Positions 27,453 through 36,848 are shown, counted from the first letter of the stretch. The stretch: 64,000 nt of DNA from Microbispora rosea subsp. aerata (GCF_014647835.1 NZ_BMPY01000004.1:209118-273117); one strand, 5' to 3'. The notes: generated by a model not told the origin, from the sequence alone. Program-made: numbers and translations.

Positions 27453-28804
27453 CGCTCCGACACCACCTGGATGGGCGTGGTCGGGTCGTTGTGGTCCTTC
27501 ATCGTGGTCTCCACGGCGGAGTCGTCGGGCGGGACGGGCACCGGCTGCGCGAGATCCCAGCCGTGCCGGTCGAGCGCCCGGATGAACGCGCACACCATGT
27601 CGGGGTCGAACTGGGTCCCCGCGTTCTTGCGCAGCTCGGCCACCGCGACCTCGATCGGCTTGGCCTTGCGGTAGGAGCGGTCGGAGGTCATGGAGTCGAA
27701 CGCGTCGGCCACCGCGATGATCCGGGCGAACTCGGGGATCTCCGACCCGGCCAGGCCCATCGGGTAGCCCTTGCCGTCATGCCGCTCGTGGTGGTGCATG
27801 ATCCCGGCGAACGCCTCGTCGAGGAAGTCGATGCCCCGCACGATCTCCAGCCCGCGCATCGGATGGAGCTGGATCGCGGCGTACTCCTCCTCGGTCAGGC
27901 GGCCCTCCTTCTGCAGCACCTTGGTCGGCACGCCGAGCTTGCCCACGTCGTGGAGCATCCCGGCGTACCGGATCGCGCGCAGCCGCTCGGTGCCCATCCC
28001 GATCTCCTCGGCGATCATCGAGGACGCCGCGGAGACTCGCGTGCAGTGCCCGCGCGTGTAGTAGTCCTTCGTCTCCACCGCCTGGCACAGCGCCGCGATC
28101 GTCGCGTCGTACGCGCGCTGCTCGGCGTGGTAGTGCCCCAGCGCCCACCGGGCCACGAACAGCGGCAGCAGCACGAGCACGGCCGAGATCGACTGCACCG
28201 TGGACCACAGGGACGCGATCAGCAGGCCGAAGGTGGCGAAGCCGACGTAGGAGCCCAGGAACTGCACCATCACGCGGAGCGAGACCTGGTCCTTGTGCAC
28301 CGCGGACGCCAGGCGCAATATGACCGCGGTCAGCGCGAAGTTGACGGCCACGAAGACCACCGTCGCCGCGGCGTACGGCACGAGGATGCCGGGGAAGTCG
28401 GCCGGCTCGGGCAGCCGGACCCGTCCTCCCGCGCTCTCGTAGGCCCATCCGGCGGCGTACCCGCACAGGGCGTACTGCGCGCCGTTGAACAGCCGTTTCA
28501 CCAGGGGCAGGCCGGGGCGCACGCTCACGACCGCGGCCAGCCCGACCAGGGCCGCGCCCACCGGGCCGACGAGCACCACGGCGGCCAGCGCTGCGGAGAA
28601 GCTCACCGACACGGCCACGTTGGGCACGCTGAGCAGCGTCGGCACCGACTCGCAGAGCAGGAAGAGCAGCGCCAGGACGAGAAGCGTGGACCAGTCCTCC
28701 GCCACGAATTCGTGATGCGGGAGGAGACCGCGTGTGATCACGAAGCCGGCGGTTCCGACGAGTGCGACGAAGTAGACCCTGGCGGGCCACGGCAGTTCCC
28801 GCAT
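27449..28804 (-). CDS. Membrane HD-GYP domain phosphodiesterase-like protein
   Basis: 451 residues. The N-terminal membrane region has about seven or eight helices (up to about 225). The C-terminal HD-GYP domain has MLHDVGKLGVP and HHHERHDGKGYPMGL with DAFDSMTSDRSYRKAK, the motifs of enzymes that hydrolyse cyclic di-nucleotides or other phosphodiesters. ATG 28804 (MRELPWPARVY) has AAGGTGG upstream. It is the first large gene of a two-gene coupled unit and is preceded by a tiny membrane-peptide gene on the same strand. Confidence 0.88.
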   Translation of the reverse strand: MRELPWPARVYFVALVGTAGFVITRGLLPHHEFVAEDWSTLLVLALLFLLCESVPTLLSVPNVAVSVSFSAALAAVVLVGPVGAALVGLAAVVSVRPGLPLVKRLFNGAQYALCGYAAGWAYESAGGRVRLPEPADFPGILVPYAAATVVFVAVNFALTAVILRLASAVHKDQVSLRVMVQFLGSYVGFATFGLLIASLWSTVQSISAVLVLLPLFVARWALGHYHAEQRAYDATIAALCQAVETKDYYTRGHCTRVSAASSMIAEEIGMGTERLRAIRYAGMLHDVGKLGVPTKVLQKEGRLTEEEYAAIQLHPMRGLEIVRGIDFLDEAFAGIMHHHERHDGKGYPMGLAGSEIPEFARIIAVADAFDSMTSDRSYRKAKPIEVAVAELRKNAGTQFDPDMVCAFIRALDRHGWDLAQPVPVPPDDSAVETTMKDHNDPTTPIQVVSER

Positions 28805-28870
28805 GGCGGCCACCTTGTATGCGGATCGGACCCGTGGACCGGCCCCGGCGGACCGGCCCACGGGCAGTGA

Positions 28871-28978
28871 CTACGTCCAGGAGATCCCCGGGGTGCCGGC
28901 CGCGAGACCGGCCAGAGCGACCACCGGAGTGAGCAGCGCCAGCGCCACTATCAGCCTGACGACGGTCTTCCCTAGCAT
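28871..28978 (-). CDS. 35-residue single-helix membrane peptide
   Basis: A short gene upstream of the HD-GYP pair. GGAGG lies seven bases before the ATG at 28978. The peptide begins MLGKTVVRLIVALALLTPVV, with a hydrophobic helix (about 6-27), and ends GTPGISWT. The clean ribosome binding site and the position 66 bp before the HD-GYP start argue for a real gene. Function unknown; it may be a regulator or anchor of the HD-GYP protein. Confidence 0.6.
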   Translation of the reverse strand: MLGKTVVRLIVALALLTPVVALAGLAAGTPGISWT

Positions 28979-29115
28979 TGCGCCGCCTCCACGTCGATGT
29001 CGCAATCAGGCTACAGAAGGGCCGACGGCCGCTCCGGGATGTCGCGACCATCGCAGCCAAACCGTAACCAAGCCATCACGCGGCGTGCAATTGCACCAGT
29101 TTGTCACTGCCGTTT

Positions 29116-29400
29116 CAGGGGGCCAGCCGGGCCGTCAGCCGACGAACGTCGTCGTCCGCCTCGGCCTGGAGCAGGCCGTTGCCGACGCTCGGCGCGCAGC
29201 CGTATCAGCGCCCGGACCGGCGTGCCGGGCACCAGCGACTCGTCCGCGCCCTCGACGTCGGCCGCGGCCGGCACCCAGCCGCCGATGCCCTCGCCGCCCC
29301 AGCGCCCCGGGCATCCGTCCGGCACCGCCGTCGGAGCGCACGCGGCCAGTACGGCTCCCGCGCACACGGCGGCGGCCACGAAGATCGATCGCACACGCAC
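29116..29400 (-). pseudogene. Small lipoprotein gene with an apparent frameshift
   Basis: From GTG 29400 (or 29394) the frame gives a lipoprotein signal (IFVAAAVCAGAVLAAC, lipobox LAAC) and CPGRWGGEGIGGWVPAAADV up to VPGTPVRALI. It then turns into an arginine-rich shadow. The alternative frame resumes at once with YGCAPSVGNGLLQAEADDD and VRRLTARLAP, stopping at 29116, and this looks like the natural C terminus. A one- or two-base indel near 29214 is implied. It is either a real mutation or a sequencing error. Confidence 0.5.
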
Positions 29401-29446
29401 ATGGATCAGGCGTCCGGCCGTGGCCGGCCGGTTCACCCGGCGGATT

Positions 29447-30364
29447 TCAGACGAGCGCCCGGCGGGCCCATTCGACGGTGGCCTTGAGACCGGTGGGCAG
29501 GTCGTGCCGAGGACGCCAGCCGAGCAGCTCGTACGCCGGAGCGGGGTCGACGGCCATCGCGGGGAGATCGCCCAGGCGGGGCGGCTCGAAGCGCGGCTCG
29601 TCGGGGGCTCCGGCCGCCGCGGCGACCAGGGTGTGCAGCTCGCGGTCGGTGGTCTGGACGCCGGTGCCGAGGTTGACGCGGCGGCCGTCGCCGCGCGGCC
29701 CGCAGGCGCGGACGAAGCCGTCCACCACGTCGTCGACGTAGACGTAGTCGCGCGTCTGGGAGCCGTCCCCGAACACGACGGTGGGCTTCCCGGTCAGCAG
29801 GGCGTCGGTGAAGATGGCGACCACCCCGGCCTCTCCCGCCGGGGACTGGCGCGGCCCGTAGACGTTCGACAGCACGAGCGTGGTGTATTCGAGCCCGTGC
29901 AGCGCGTGGTAGGTGGCCAGGTACAGCTCGCCGCCGAGCTTCGACGCGGCGTACGGCGAGCGGGGGTCGGTGGGGGCGTCGCCGGGGACCGGGATCACGG
30001 CCGGTCTGCCGTAGACGGCGACGGAGGAGGCGTAGACGACCTTGCGGGCCCCGGCGCGCCGGGCGGCCTCCAGGACGTTCACCGTGCCCTCGACGTTGAC
30101 CCTGGCGTCGGTCGCCGGGTCGGCGACGCTCCGGCGCACGCTGATCTGCGCGGCGAGATGGCAGACGACCTCCGGCTGCCAGCGTTCGGCGAGGTCCGCG
30201 AGGGCGGGGTCGCGCACGTCCATGACATGCAGGGGGGCGTCGGGGTTGCGCACGTGGCCGGACGACAGGTCGTCCACCACCGCGACCTCGTGACCATCCG
30301 CCAGCAGGCGATCCACGAGGGTGGACCCGATGAACCCCGCCCCGCCCGTGACCAGTGCCCGCAT
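29447..30364 (-). CDS. NAD-dependent sugar-nucleotide epimerase/dehydratase (GalE-like)
   Basis: A 305-residue extended short-chain dehydrogenase. It has the N-terminal VTGGAGFIGSTLVDRLL NAD loop, the SSVAVYG strand, the active-site SPYAASK (YxxxK) and RDYVYVDDVVDGF near the C terminus, as in UDP-glucose 4-epimerases. ATG 30364 has GGAAGG upstream. No glycosyltransferases adjoin it, so its substrate is inferred only from family. It lies downstream of rsrA with a 247-bp gap in which I see no gene. Confidence 0.88.
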   Translation of the reverse strand: MRALVTGGAGFIGSTLVDRLLADGHEVAVVDDLSSGHVRNPDAPLHVMDVRDPALADLAERWQPEVVCHLAAQISVRRSVADPATDARVNVEGTVNVLEAARRAGARKVVYASSVAVYGRPAVIPVPGDAPTDPRSPYAASKLGGELYLATYHALHGLEYTTLVLSNVYGPRQSPAGEAGVVAIFTDALLTGKPTVVFGDGSQTRDYVYVDDVVDGFVRACGPRGDGRRVNLGTGVQTTDRELHTLVAAAAGAPDEPRFEPPRLGDLPAMAVDPAPAYELLGWRPRHDLPTGLKATVEWARRALV

Positions 30365-30611
30365 GTCCACGTCCTTCCCGGCCTGTAGCGGAGATCCTAA
30401 CGAGCGTCGCCCCGGCGCGGACCGCTCACGCCCTCGCCCGACGGCACTGCCCCGCGCACGGCGCCGTCCCCACGGGCACACCCCACGGCGAAGGGCCGTG
30501 CCACCCGGCCGTCGCCGTCCCGGAATCGGCGAACTCGAAACCGCCGAACTCGGAACCGCCGCGTTGAAAACCGTCAAACCGGCCCGAAGCCGGCTCGGAT
30601 GCGGTCCGGAC

Positions 30612-30881
30612 CTAGTCCGCCGTCATCTCGGCGCGCACCTGCTCGATCCGGGTGAGCACCTTGGCGCGCAGGTCCTGCGGGACGGGGTCGCACCCGCAGT
30701 GCTTGGCCACGAGCCGCTTGACGGCCTCCTCGAGGCCGTACTCCTCCAGGCAGGGGCCGCACTCGTCGAGATGCTTCCTGATCTCGGCGATCCGGTCGCC
30801 GTCCAGCTCGCCGTCCAGGTAGGTGTACACCCGGTCGAGCACCTCGCTACACGGGGTGTCGTGGTGTTTCCCGCAGCTCAT
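30612..30881 (-). CDS. rsrA: Redox-sensing anti-sigma factor RsrA (RshA)
   Basis: An 89-residue zinc-associated anti-sigma (ZAS) factor that binds SigR when reduced and releases it on disulfide stress. Counting from the ATG at 30881, C11, H37, C41 and C44 fall at exactly the numbers known for Streptomyces RsrA (HLDECGPC block), which supports that start over the GTG three bases upstream. The start overlaps the sigR stop (ATGA-type coupling). C-terminal CGCDP cysteines are also present. Confidence 0.94.
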   Translation of the reverse strand: MSCGKHHDTPCSEVLDRVYTYLDGELDGDRIAEIRKHLDECGPCLEEYGLEEAVKRLVAKHCGCDPVPQDLRAKVLTRIEQVRAEMTAD

Positions 30882-31606
30882 CACTCCTCCTCGCCAAGCG
30901 TTCCGCCGAGACCCGCGCCACGGGAGTCCGAGCGTACGAGGCCGCGCTCGCGCGCGTAGTCCTCGAGCAGGTTGCGCAGCTGCCGGCGGCCGCGGTGGAG
31001 GCGCGACATCACGGTCCCGATGGGCGTGCCCATGATCTCGGCGATCTCCTTGTACGGAAAACCCTCCACGTCCGCCAGGTAGACGGCGATGCGGAACTCC
31101 TCGGGAAGCGCGGCGAGAGCGTTCTTCACGTCGCTGTCGGGAAGATGCTCGAGCGCCTCGATCTCGGCCGACTTCAACCCGCTGGACGTGTGCGACTCCG
31201 CGCGCGCGAGCTGCCAGTCCTCGATCTCCTCGGTGCCCGCCTGCTTTGGCTCCCGCTGCTTCTTCCGGTAGCTGTTGATGAACGTGTTGGTGAGGATGCG
31301 ATAGAGCCAGGCCTTGAGGTTCGTGCCCTCCTGGAACTGGTGGAAGGAGGCGAACGCCCTGGCGAAGGTCTCTTGGAGGAGATCCTCCGCATCCGCTGCG
31401 TTTCGGGTCATCCGGAGCGCGGCCGAGTAGAGCTGGTCGAGAAACGGCATGACGTCGCGCTCGAACCGCTCGCTGCGCTGCTCCAGAGTCTCCTCGGCTG
31501 TCTTGGAGACCGGACCCACCCCCTTAAGGACTCCGTACCCAGCCGAGGATACCGGCCCGGCAACGTCCAGCCCGTCGAGGCCTTCCGGCAGCGTCAACGT
31601 CTTCAT
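30881..31606 (-). CDS. sigR: Thiol-stress ECF sigma factor SigR (SigH)
   Basis: An ECF sigma factor controlled by RsrA. Region 2 is [19 protein letters not shown]... with [20 protein letters not shown], and region 4 contains [19 protein letters not shown] and [18 protein letters not shown]. Two starts are plausible. GTG 31519 gives [10 protein letters not shown], matching the MGPVTGTDD start I recall for S. coelicolor sigma-R, with AAGGGG just before it. ATG 31606 gives a 29-residue N-terminal extension, as in the unstable sigma-R-prime isoform. The coordinates cover the longer form. It is cotranscribed with rsrA. I did not find a clear GGAAT-N18-GTT self promoter. Confidence 0.93.
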   Translation of the reverse strand: MKTLTLPEGLDGLDVAGPVSSAGYGVLKGVGPVSKTAEETLEQRSERFERDVMPFLDQLYSAALRMTRNAADAEDLLQETFARAFASFHQFQEGTNLKAWLYRILTNTFINSYRKKQREPKQAGTEEIEDWQLARAESHTSSGLKSAEIEALEHLPDSDVKNALAALPEEFRIAVYLADVEGFPYKEIAEIMGTPIGTVMSRLHRGRRQLRNLLEDYARERGLVRSDSRGAGLGGTLGEEE

Positions 31607-31768
31607 GCCCAACTGCAACAGGGCAGGCGTAGAGTCTGTTCCCGGTGCAGATTGAGGTGACGAACGACCCGGTGCGGGGAAAAAAGTAAGCACCGGCTTG
31701 GTAGCCCGGAAACCGAGTTTCGCTGTCTTGCGCCCATGCGCGGGGCAGCCAGAGTCCAGGAGCCGCTC

Positions 31769-32509
31769 GTGCTGCCTATACCGGCCAACGAACTCAACGG
31801 CTCGGGCACACTCGGGCCGTACTGGACCTTTTATCACGCGGTCGTCGCCGAGCAGCTCCGCCAATGGCTGCCCGCCCGCCCCTCCCTGCTGCTGGACCTG
31901 TCCGGCGGGCGGGGGCGCTGGCCGGCCCAGGCGGCGCGCGCCGGCCATCGGGTGATCGAGGTCATGGACTTCCGCAGGCCGGCGGAGCCCTGGTTGCGCG
32001 ACGCCTCCGACCGCATACAGAAGGTGCGCGCCGACAACCTGAGCTTCCTGCCGGACGCCAGCGTGGACGGCGTGATCGCCGAGGAGCGCGTGCTGTCGGT
32101 CGAGATCATGGCGGAGTCCGTCATCGAAGACGTGGCCCGGGTGTTGCGGCCCGGCGGGCGGGCGCTGCTCTGCGTCGACTCGCTGGTCCTCGGGATGGCG
32201 ATCCTGGCCGAGCAGAACTATTGGGCGCATCTGTGCCAGACGGGCGAGGTCATGCTCGTCCCCTGGCCCGACGGCAGCATCACCCGCTGCTTCACCAGCC
32301 AGCAGATACGCGAGCTGATCACCGGCGTCGGCCTGGAGGTGGAGTGGGTGCGCCCGCGCACGGTGCTGTCGCCCTCCACCGTCGACCACGTGCTGAGCAC
32401 GGAGAGCAAGTCGCTGTCCTGGCTGGTGCGCACCGAGCTCGAAACCCGGGCCGACGGCGACGACACCGTGGGCATCCACCTGGTGGCCAGCGCCCGCAAG
32501 CCGCTGTGA
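31769..32509 (+). CDS. SAM-dependent methyltransferase-like protein
   Basis: 246 residues with a class-I methyltransferase fold. [23 protein letters not shown] is the SAM loop (motif I), [15 protein letters not shown] takes the motif-IV place and [16 protein letters not shown] is the motif-VI strand. GTG 31769 is chosen because AGGAG sits six bases upstream; an ATG at 31736 lacks a site. It is divergent to sigR. Substrate unknown. Confidence 0.82.
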   Translation: MLPIPANELNGSGTLGPYWTFYHAVVAEQLRQWLPARPSLLLDLSGGRGRWPAQAARAGHRVIEVMDFRRPAEPWLRDASDRIQKVRADNLSFLPDASVDGVIAEERVLSVEIMAESVIEDVARVLRPGGRALLCVDSLVLGMAILAEQNYWAHLCQTGEVMLVPWPDGSITRCFTSQQIRELITGVGLEVEWVRPRTVLSPSTVDHVLSTESKSLSWLVRTELETRADGDDTVGIHLVASARKPL

Positions 32510-32539
32510 CCGCGCCCCGGCGGCGGTTCGCCGCGGCAT

Positions 32540-32872
32540 TCAGCGGCGGCGCTCGGCCCGCGCCTGGCACGGCACGCATCGTGCCGCCTCGGGGCGGGCC
32601 TCCAGCCTGCCCTCCGGCACGGACGTGCCGCAGTCGACGCACCGGCCGTAACCGCCGTCGTCGATCCGCCGCAGCGCGGCCAGCACGGCCGTACGCTGCC
32701 GGGCCGCCGCGTCGAGCATGGCCCGCGTGCGGTCGGCGTCGGTGAGGTCGGCTCCCGCGTCGGCGAGGGACCTGTCGTGCCCGGCGTCCTGATCTCCGCG
32801 CAGCACGCTGATCGACCGGTCGATCTGGGCGAGCATGCTTTCCAGGCGCATACGCGCGGTCGCGACGTCCAC
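32540..32872 (-). CDS. DksA/TraR-type C4 zinc-finger protein
   Basis: A 110-residue protein: an N-terminal coiled-coil-forming helical half (about 1-75) and a C-terminal four-cysteine zinc finger (CVDCGTSVPEGRL...CVPC), typical of the DksA/TraR family that acts on RNA polymerase or as small regulators. GTG 32872 has GGAGG nine bases upstream. It converges with the methyltransferase. The DxxDxA acidic tip of true DksA is not clearly present. Confidence 0.87.
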   Translation of the reverse strand: MDVATARMRLESMLAQIDRSISVLRGDQDAGHDRSLADAGADLTDADRTRAMLDAAARQRTAVLAALRRIDDGGYGRCVDCGTSVPEGRLEARPEAARCVPCQARAERRR

Positions 32873-33088
32873 GGATCCGCACCTCCGGGAGTGGGGGAAT
32901 CACCCGGCCGGAAGCCCCCGGTCTCCTGGCCGGTCAGCGGTCGTGCACCTTTCCATGCGACCGCTTTTCCGAACGAATGCCCACTTCGCGCGCCCGCTAC
33001 ACCCCTGACCTGCTCACCGTAGCGGAAGCCGTCGAAGTACGGCCCGGTCTCCCTGTCCGTGACAGGACAGCCCCGACCGGCTCCGGCG

Positions 33089-33850
33089 TCAGAACAGGCG
33101 CGGGACGTCGTCGCCTTCCAGCGGCTCGATGAGCTCGGGACCGTTGTGGCGGACGTTGTTGACGGCGTCCGAGACCGCGTACGCCTCCAGCCGGTCCGGC
33201 CCTGCCGGGACGAGCAGGCCGGTGGGGTCGGTCACGCGCGGGTCGAGCCACTCCGCCCAGCGCTCGCGCTCGACCATCATCGGCATCCGGTCGTGGATGC
33301 GGCCCAGCTTGTCGGTCGCCGTGGTGGTGATCACCGTGCAGGTGCACAGCCACTTCAGCGGGTCGTCGTCCGCCCGGGTGGGGTCCTTCCAGAACTCGTA
33401 CAGTCCGGCCATCGCGAGCACGCCGCCGTCGGCGGGGTGGATGAAGAACGGCTGCTTCTTCTTGCCTTCGAGCGGCATCCACTCGTAGTAGCCGTCCGCC
33501 GGGATCAGGCAGCGCCGCGACTTCAGCGCCCTGCGGTAGGACGGCTTCTCCGCCACCGTCTCCACCCTGGCGTTGATCATCCGCGATCCCACCGACGGGT
33601 CCTTGGCCCAGCTCGGCACCAGCCCCCAGCGGACCACCCGAAGCTGCCTGACGGGCTCGCCGCCCCGGCCGGCGTCGCCCTCGTCCTTCGGCGTCCGGCA
33701 CATCACCGCGTAGACGTTCTTGGTGGGCGCGACGTTGTAGTCGGGCCGCAGCTCGCCGCCGGGCACCTGGTCGGGCACACCGTCCAGCTCGACCTGGAAC
33801 TCCTCCAGCAACTCCTGCTTCTTGCGCGCCGACGCGTACCTTCCGCACAT
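33089..33850 (-). CDS. SRAP/HMCES-family abasic-site-processing protein
   Basis: 253 residues. It starts [14 protein letters not shown]: the catalytic Cys2, exposed after Met removal, forms a covalent link to abasic sites in single-stranded DNA (YedK/HMCES). Other family motifs are [47 protein letters not shown] and the HDRMPMM His/Glu block. It is divergent to aroA, as in M. tuberculosis (Rv3226c/Rv3227). The open frame continues upstream of 33850 into aroA shadow. Confidence 0.93.
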   Translation of the reverse strand: MCGRYASARKKQELLEEFQVELDGVPDQVPGGELRPDYNVAPTKNVYAVMCRTPKDEGDAGRGGEPVRQLRVVRWGLVPSWAKDPSVGSRMINARVETVAEKPSYRRALKSRRCLIPADGYYEWMPLEGKKKQPFFIHPADGGVLAMAGLYEFWKDPTRADDDPLKWLCTCTVITTTATDKLGRIHDRMPMMVERERWAEWLDPRVTDPTGLLVPAGPDRLEAYAVSDAVNNVRHNGPELIEPLEGDDVPRLF

Positions 33851-33983
33851 GTCACCAAGACTGCCACCCCGCACCGACGACGTGCGCCCATGCTCATGGG
33901 CCGGGCCGGTCGAGGGGGGAGCGCGGGCCGCGCGGGGTTCGCGCGACGGCCCGGGCGGTCGCGCGCCCACTAAGCTTGCGGAC

Positions 33984-35339
33984 ATGGCCTCTCCGCAGTC
34001 CGCGTCCGGCGGCGCCGAGCCGCACGCCGTCCAGCAGAACGCCGCACCGCTCTGGCCCGCTCCGGTGGCCGCCGAGCCGGTTCGCGCGACGGTCCGCCTG
34101 CCGGGCTCGAAGTCCGTGACCAACCGCGCGCTGCTTCTCGCCGCGCTGGCCGACGCCCCCGGCACCGTACGGCTCGCGCTGCGCAGCCGCGACGCCGACC
34201 TGATGGCGGCGGCGCTGCGCTCGCTCGGCACCGAGATGACGGCGTCCAACGAGAGCGCCGACAGCGTTGACTGGGCCGTGACGCCGCACCCGGTGCGCGG
34301 CGGGGTGTCCATCGACGTCGGGCTGGCCGGGACCGTGATGCGGTTCGTGCCCCCGGTCGCCGCGCTGGCCGACGGGCCGGTCTTCTTCGACGGCGACCCG
34401 CACGCGCGCAAGCGGCCGATGGGCCCGATCCTGGGCGCGCTGCGCGCGCTCGGCGCGTCGGTGGACAACGACGCGCTGCCGTTCACGATCCGCGGGCCGA
34501 TCCCGGGCGGCGAGGTGGTGCTCGACGCCTCGGTCTCCTCGCAGATGGTCTCCGGCCTGCTGCTGGCCGGCGCGCGGTACGAGAAGGGCGTGACGGTGCG
34601 GCACAGCGGCCCGCCCGTCCCGTCGATGCCGCACATCGAGATGACCGTGCAGATGCTGCGCCAGGCGGGGGTCGAGGTGGACGACTCCGAGCGCGACGTC
34701 TGGCGGGTGCAGCCCGGCCCGATCAGGGCCGGGGACGTCACGGTCGAGCCCGACCTGTCCAACGCCGCGCCCTTCCTGGCGGCGGCCCTGGTCACCGGGG
34801 GCTCGGTCGTCGTGCCCGACTGGCCGGAGGAGACGACGCAGGGCGGCGACGCGCTGCGCGGGCTGCTGGCCGAGATGGGCGCGCGGGTCGAGCGGGTGCC
34901 GGAGGGCCTGCGGGTGACCGGCGAGGGCAGGGTGCGCGGCATCGACGCCGACCTGCACGACGTAAGCGAGCTCACCCCCACGATCGCCGCGCTGGCCGCG
35001 CTGGCCGACGGGCCGACCCGCATCCGGGGCGTGGCGCACATCCGGGGGCACGAGACCGACCGGATCGCCGCCCTCGCCACCGAGATCAACCGGCTGGGCG
35101 GCGACGCCCGGGAGACCGGCGACGGCCTGGAGATCCACCCCCGGCCGCTGTCCGGCGGCGTCTTCCACTCGTACGCCGACCACCGGATGGCCACGGCGGG
35201 CGCGGTCATCGGCCTGGTCGTGCCGGGCGTGGAGGTCGAGGACATCGCGACGACTTCCAAGACGCTGCCCGAGTTTCCGCGCATGTGGGCCGCGATGCTG
35301 GGCGGCGGGGGCGAGCACTCCGAAGGGCGCGGGAACTGA
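33984..35339 (+). CDS. aroA: 3-phosphoshikimate 1-carboxyvinyltransferase (EPSP synthase)
   Basis: Shikimate pathway: transfers enolpyruvyl from PEP to shikimate-3-phosphate. 451 residues with the N-terminal [28 protein letters not shown] (the glycine/PEP loop), the RxxKxP-type [11 protein letters not shown] and [16 protein letters not shown] near the end. ATG 33984 follows TAAGCTTGCGGAC with no strong ribosome binding site. rsgA follows with overlapping stop/start. Confidence 0.96.
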   Translation: MASPQSASGGAEPHAVQQNAAPLWPAPVAAEPVRATVRLPGSKSVTNRALLLAALADAPGTVRLALRSRDADLMAAALRSLGTEMTASNESADSVDWAVTPHPVRGGVSIDVGLAGTVMRFVPPVAALADGPVFFDGDPHARKRPMGPILGALRALGASVDNDALPFTIRGPIPGGEVVLDASVSSQMVSGLLLAGARYEKGVTVRHSGPPVPSMPHIEMTVQMLRQAGVEVDDSERDVWRVQPGPIRAGDVTVEPDLSNAAPFLAAALVTGGSVVVPDWPEETTQGGDALRGLLAEMGARVERVPEGLRVTGEGRVRGIDADLHDVSELTPTIAALAALADGPTRIRGVAHIRGHETDRIAALATEINRLGGDARETGDGLEIHPRPLSGGVFHSYADHRMATAGAVIGLVVPGVEVEDIATTSKTLPEFPRMWAAMLGGGGEHSEGRGN

Positions 35340-36364
35340 AGAGACGGCACTACGACGAGGACGACGTCAGGGTCAGGCCGGGCAGGGGCTCACGGCCCAG
35401 GACCCGCATCCGGCCTGCCCACAGCGAGGCCGTCGAGGGCTTCGTGATCGCCGTCGACCGCGGGCGTTACACCTGTCTCGTCGGTGAGGGCGTCCCCCGC
35501 TCCGCGACGCCGAAGAAGCGGCGGGGCGAGCGGACGCTCGTCGTGGCGATGAAGGCCCGCGAGCTCGGCCGCAAGGGCATCATCGTGGGCGACCGCGTGG
35601 CGCTGGTGGGCGACGTGTCCGGGCGGCCCGACACGCTGGCGCGCATCGTCCGGGTGGAGGAGCGCACCTCCATGCTGCGGCGCAGCGCCGACGACGTGGA
35701 CGACATCGAGCGCCCGATCGTCGCCAACGCCGACCAGCTCGTCATCGTCACCGCGCTCGCCGATCCCCCGCCGCGGCCCCGGATGATCGACCGGATGCTC
35801 GTCGCCGCCTACGACGCCGACATCGAGCCGCTGCTGTGCCTCACCAAGGCCGACCTGGCCCCCGCCGACCACCTCGTGGCGCTGTACGAGCCCCTCGGCG
35901 TGCCGTACGTCGTGGTGCACAAGGGCGGGCCGCTCGACGATCTGAGCGAGGCGCTCGCGGACCGGATCAGCGTGCTCGTCGGCCACTCGGGGGTCGGCAA
36001 GTCGACCCTGGTCAACGCGCTGGTGCCGCATGCCCGCCGCGCCGTGTCCCACGTGAACGCCGTCACCGGCCGGGGCAGGCACACCTCCACCTCGGCGGTC
36101 GCCCTGGAGCTGCCGGAAGGCGGCTGGATCATCGACACGCCCGGCGTGCGCAGCTTCGGGCTCGCCCACGTGTCGGTGGAGACCGTGCTCGCCGCCTTCC
36201 CCGACCTGGTGGACGCCACGGTCGACTGCCCCAAGGGCTGCACGCATCTCGGCGGCGACTGCGCCCTCGACCGCTACGTCGCCGAGGGGCACGCCGATCC
36301 CGCGCGCCTGGAGTCCCTGCGCCGGCTGCTCGCCAGCCGCGAGGGCTCCGCCGACGACGACTAG
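35336..36364 (+). CDS. rsgA: Ribosome small-subunit-dependent GTPase
   Basis: A circularly permuted GTPase that checks late 30S assembly. An OB-like N-terminal domain precedes the G motifs in permuted order: TKAD (G4), then GHSGVGKST (P-loop), then DTPGVRSFG (G3), followed by a zinc motif [15 protein letters not shown]. The start is odd: homologues begin near [14 protein letters not shown], where the only candidate is CTG 35336, overlapping the aroA stop as CTGA. GTG 35285 would add 17 arginine-rich residues inside aroA. Coupling to aroA is clear either way. Confidence 0.9.
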   Translation: MKRRHYDEDDVRVRPGRGSRPRTRIRPAHSEAVEGFVIAVDRGRYTCLVGEGVPRSATPKKRRGERTLVVAMKARELGRKGIIVGDRVALVGDVSGRPDTLARIVRVEERTSMLRRSADDVDDIERPIVANADQLVIVTALADPPPRPRMIDRMLVAAYDADIEPLLCLTKADLAPADHLVALYEPLGVPYVVVHKGGPLDDLSEALADRISVLVGHSGVGKSTLVNALVPHARRAVSHVNAVTGRGRHTSTSAVALELPEGGWIIDTPGVRSFGLAHVSVETVLAAFPDLVDATVDCPKGCTHLGGDCALDRYVAEGHADPARLESLRRLLASREGSADDD

Positions 36365-36383
36365 GGCGTGTATTCGGTTGTGA

Positions 36384-36458
36384 TCAAGGGGTGGTCCGGG
36401 TGAGGTCCTTGCTCCAGATCGTCGCGGCGCGGAGGTGGAGGCCGGCGAGGTAGCTCGC
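36384..36458 (-). mobile_element. C-terminal remnant of an IS5-type transposase
   Basis: The minus strand reads SYLAGLHLRAATIWSKDLTR ending TTP-stop at 36384, which looks like the last helix of actinomycete IS5-family transposases. No upstream transposase sequence remains and I cannot see terminal repeats. It lies between rsgA and the HxlR gene, at the point where the conserved mycobacterial-like gene order stops. Confidence 0.4.
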
Positions 36459-36482
36459 GGGGCCGGCACCGGGTGTCGTCGA

Positions 36483-36848
36483 TCACGATGGTGCCGGCGG
36501 GCCGGCGAGGTCGTCTTGGTTGTCCGCGGCCCACTGTGCGAGTTGCGCCAAAGGTCCGTTTGCGAATGATTCGCCCAGCTCGGAGAGCTGGTAGACCACG
36601 CCTGCACGCCCTGACGCTTGGTCGGCGCCGCTGCCTCTCACGACGAGTCCGCGTGCTTGCAGACGTTGCAGCGCCTGAGTCAGCACCTTGTCGCTGACTC
36701 CCGCGATGCGGATGAGCAGTTCCTTGCGTCGCGTAGGCCCCAGGCGCAGGGCCGAGAGCACGACGGGATCCCAAGCGTGGCGGATGAGTTCGGCCGCCGC
36801 GCGTACCTGGCAGTCGGAGACGAATGTCTGGCAAGACCCTTCGACCAC
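36483..36848 (-). CDS. HxlR-family winged-helix regulator
   Basis: A 121-residue HxlR (MarR-like) DNA-binding protein. AAELIRHAWDPVVLSALRLG is the dimer/HTH block, KELLIRIAGVSDKVLTQALQRL the recognition helix and YQLSELGESF the wing end. N-terminal cysteines (C6 and C13 in GSCQTFVSDC) are placed like the redox-sensing Cys of YodB/HypR-type members. GTG 36848 is inferred from family length. It is divergent to a dinucleotide-binding reductase with a perfect palindrome between them, so it probably autoregulates and controls that gene. Confidence 0.82.
   Translation of the reverse strand: MVEGSCQTFVSDCQVRAAAELIRHAWDPVVLSALRLGPTRRKELLIRIAGVSDKVLTQALQRLQARGLVVRGSGADQASGRAGVVYQLSELGESFANGPLAQLAQWAADNQDDLAGPPAPS

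Noticed and set aside
31607-31768. Search for the GGAAT-N18-GTT SigR promoter upstream of sigR
   Set aside because: No acceptable match on either strand.
33894-35318. Minus-strand frame opposite aroA, fused in frame to the SRAP gene
   Set aside because: The SRAP catalytic Cys must be residue 2 (MCGRY at 33850), so upstream extension is a shadow.
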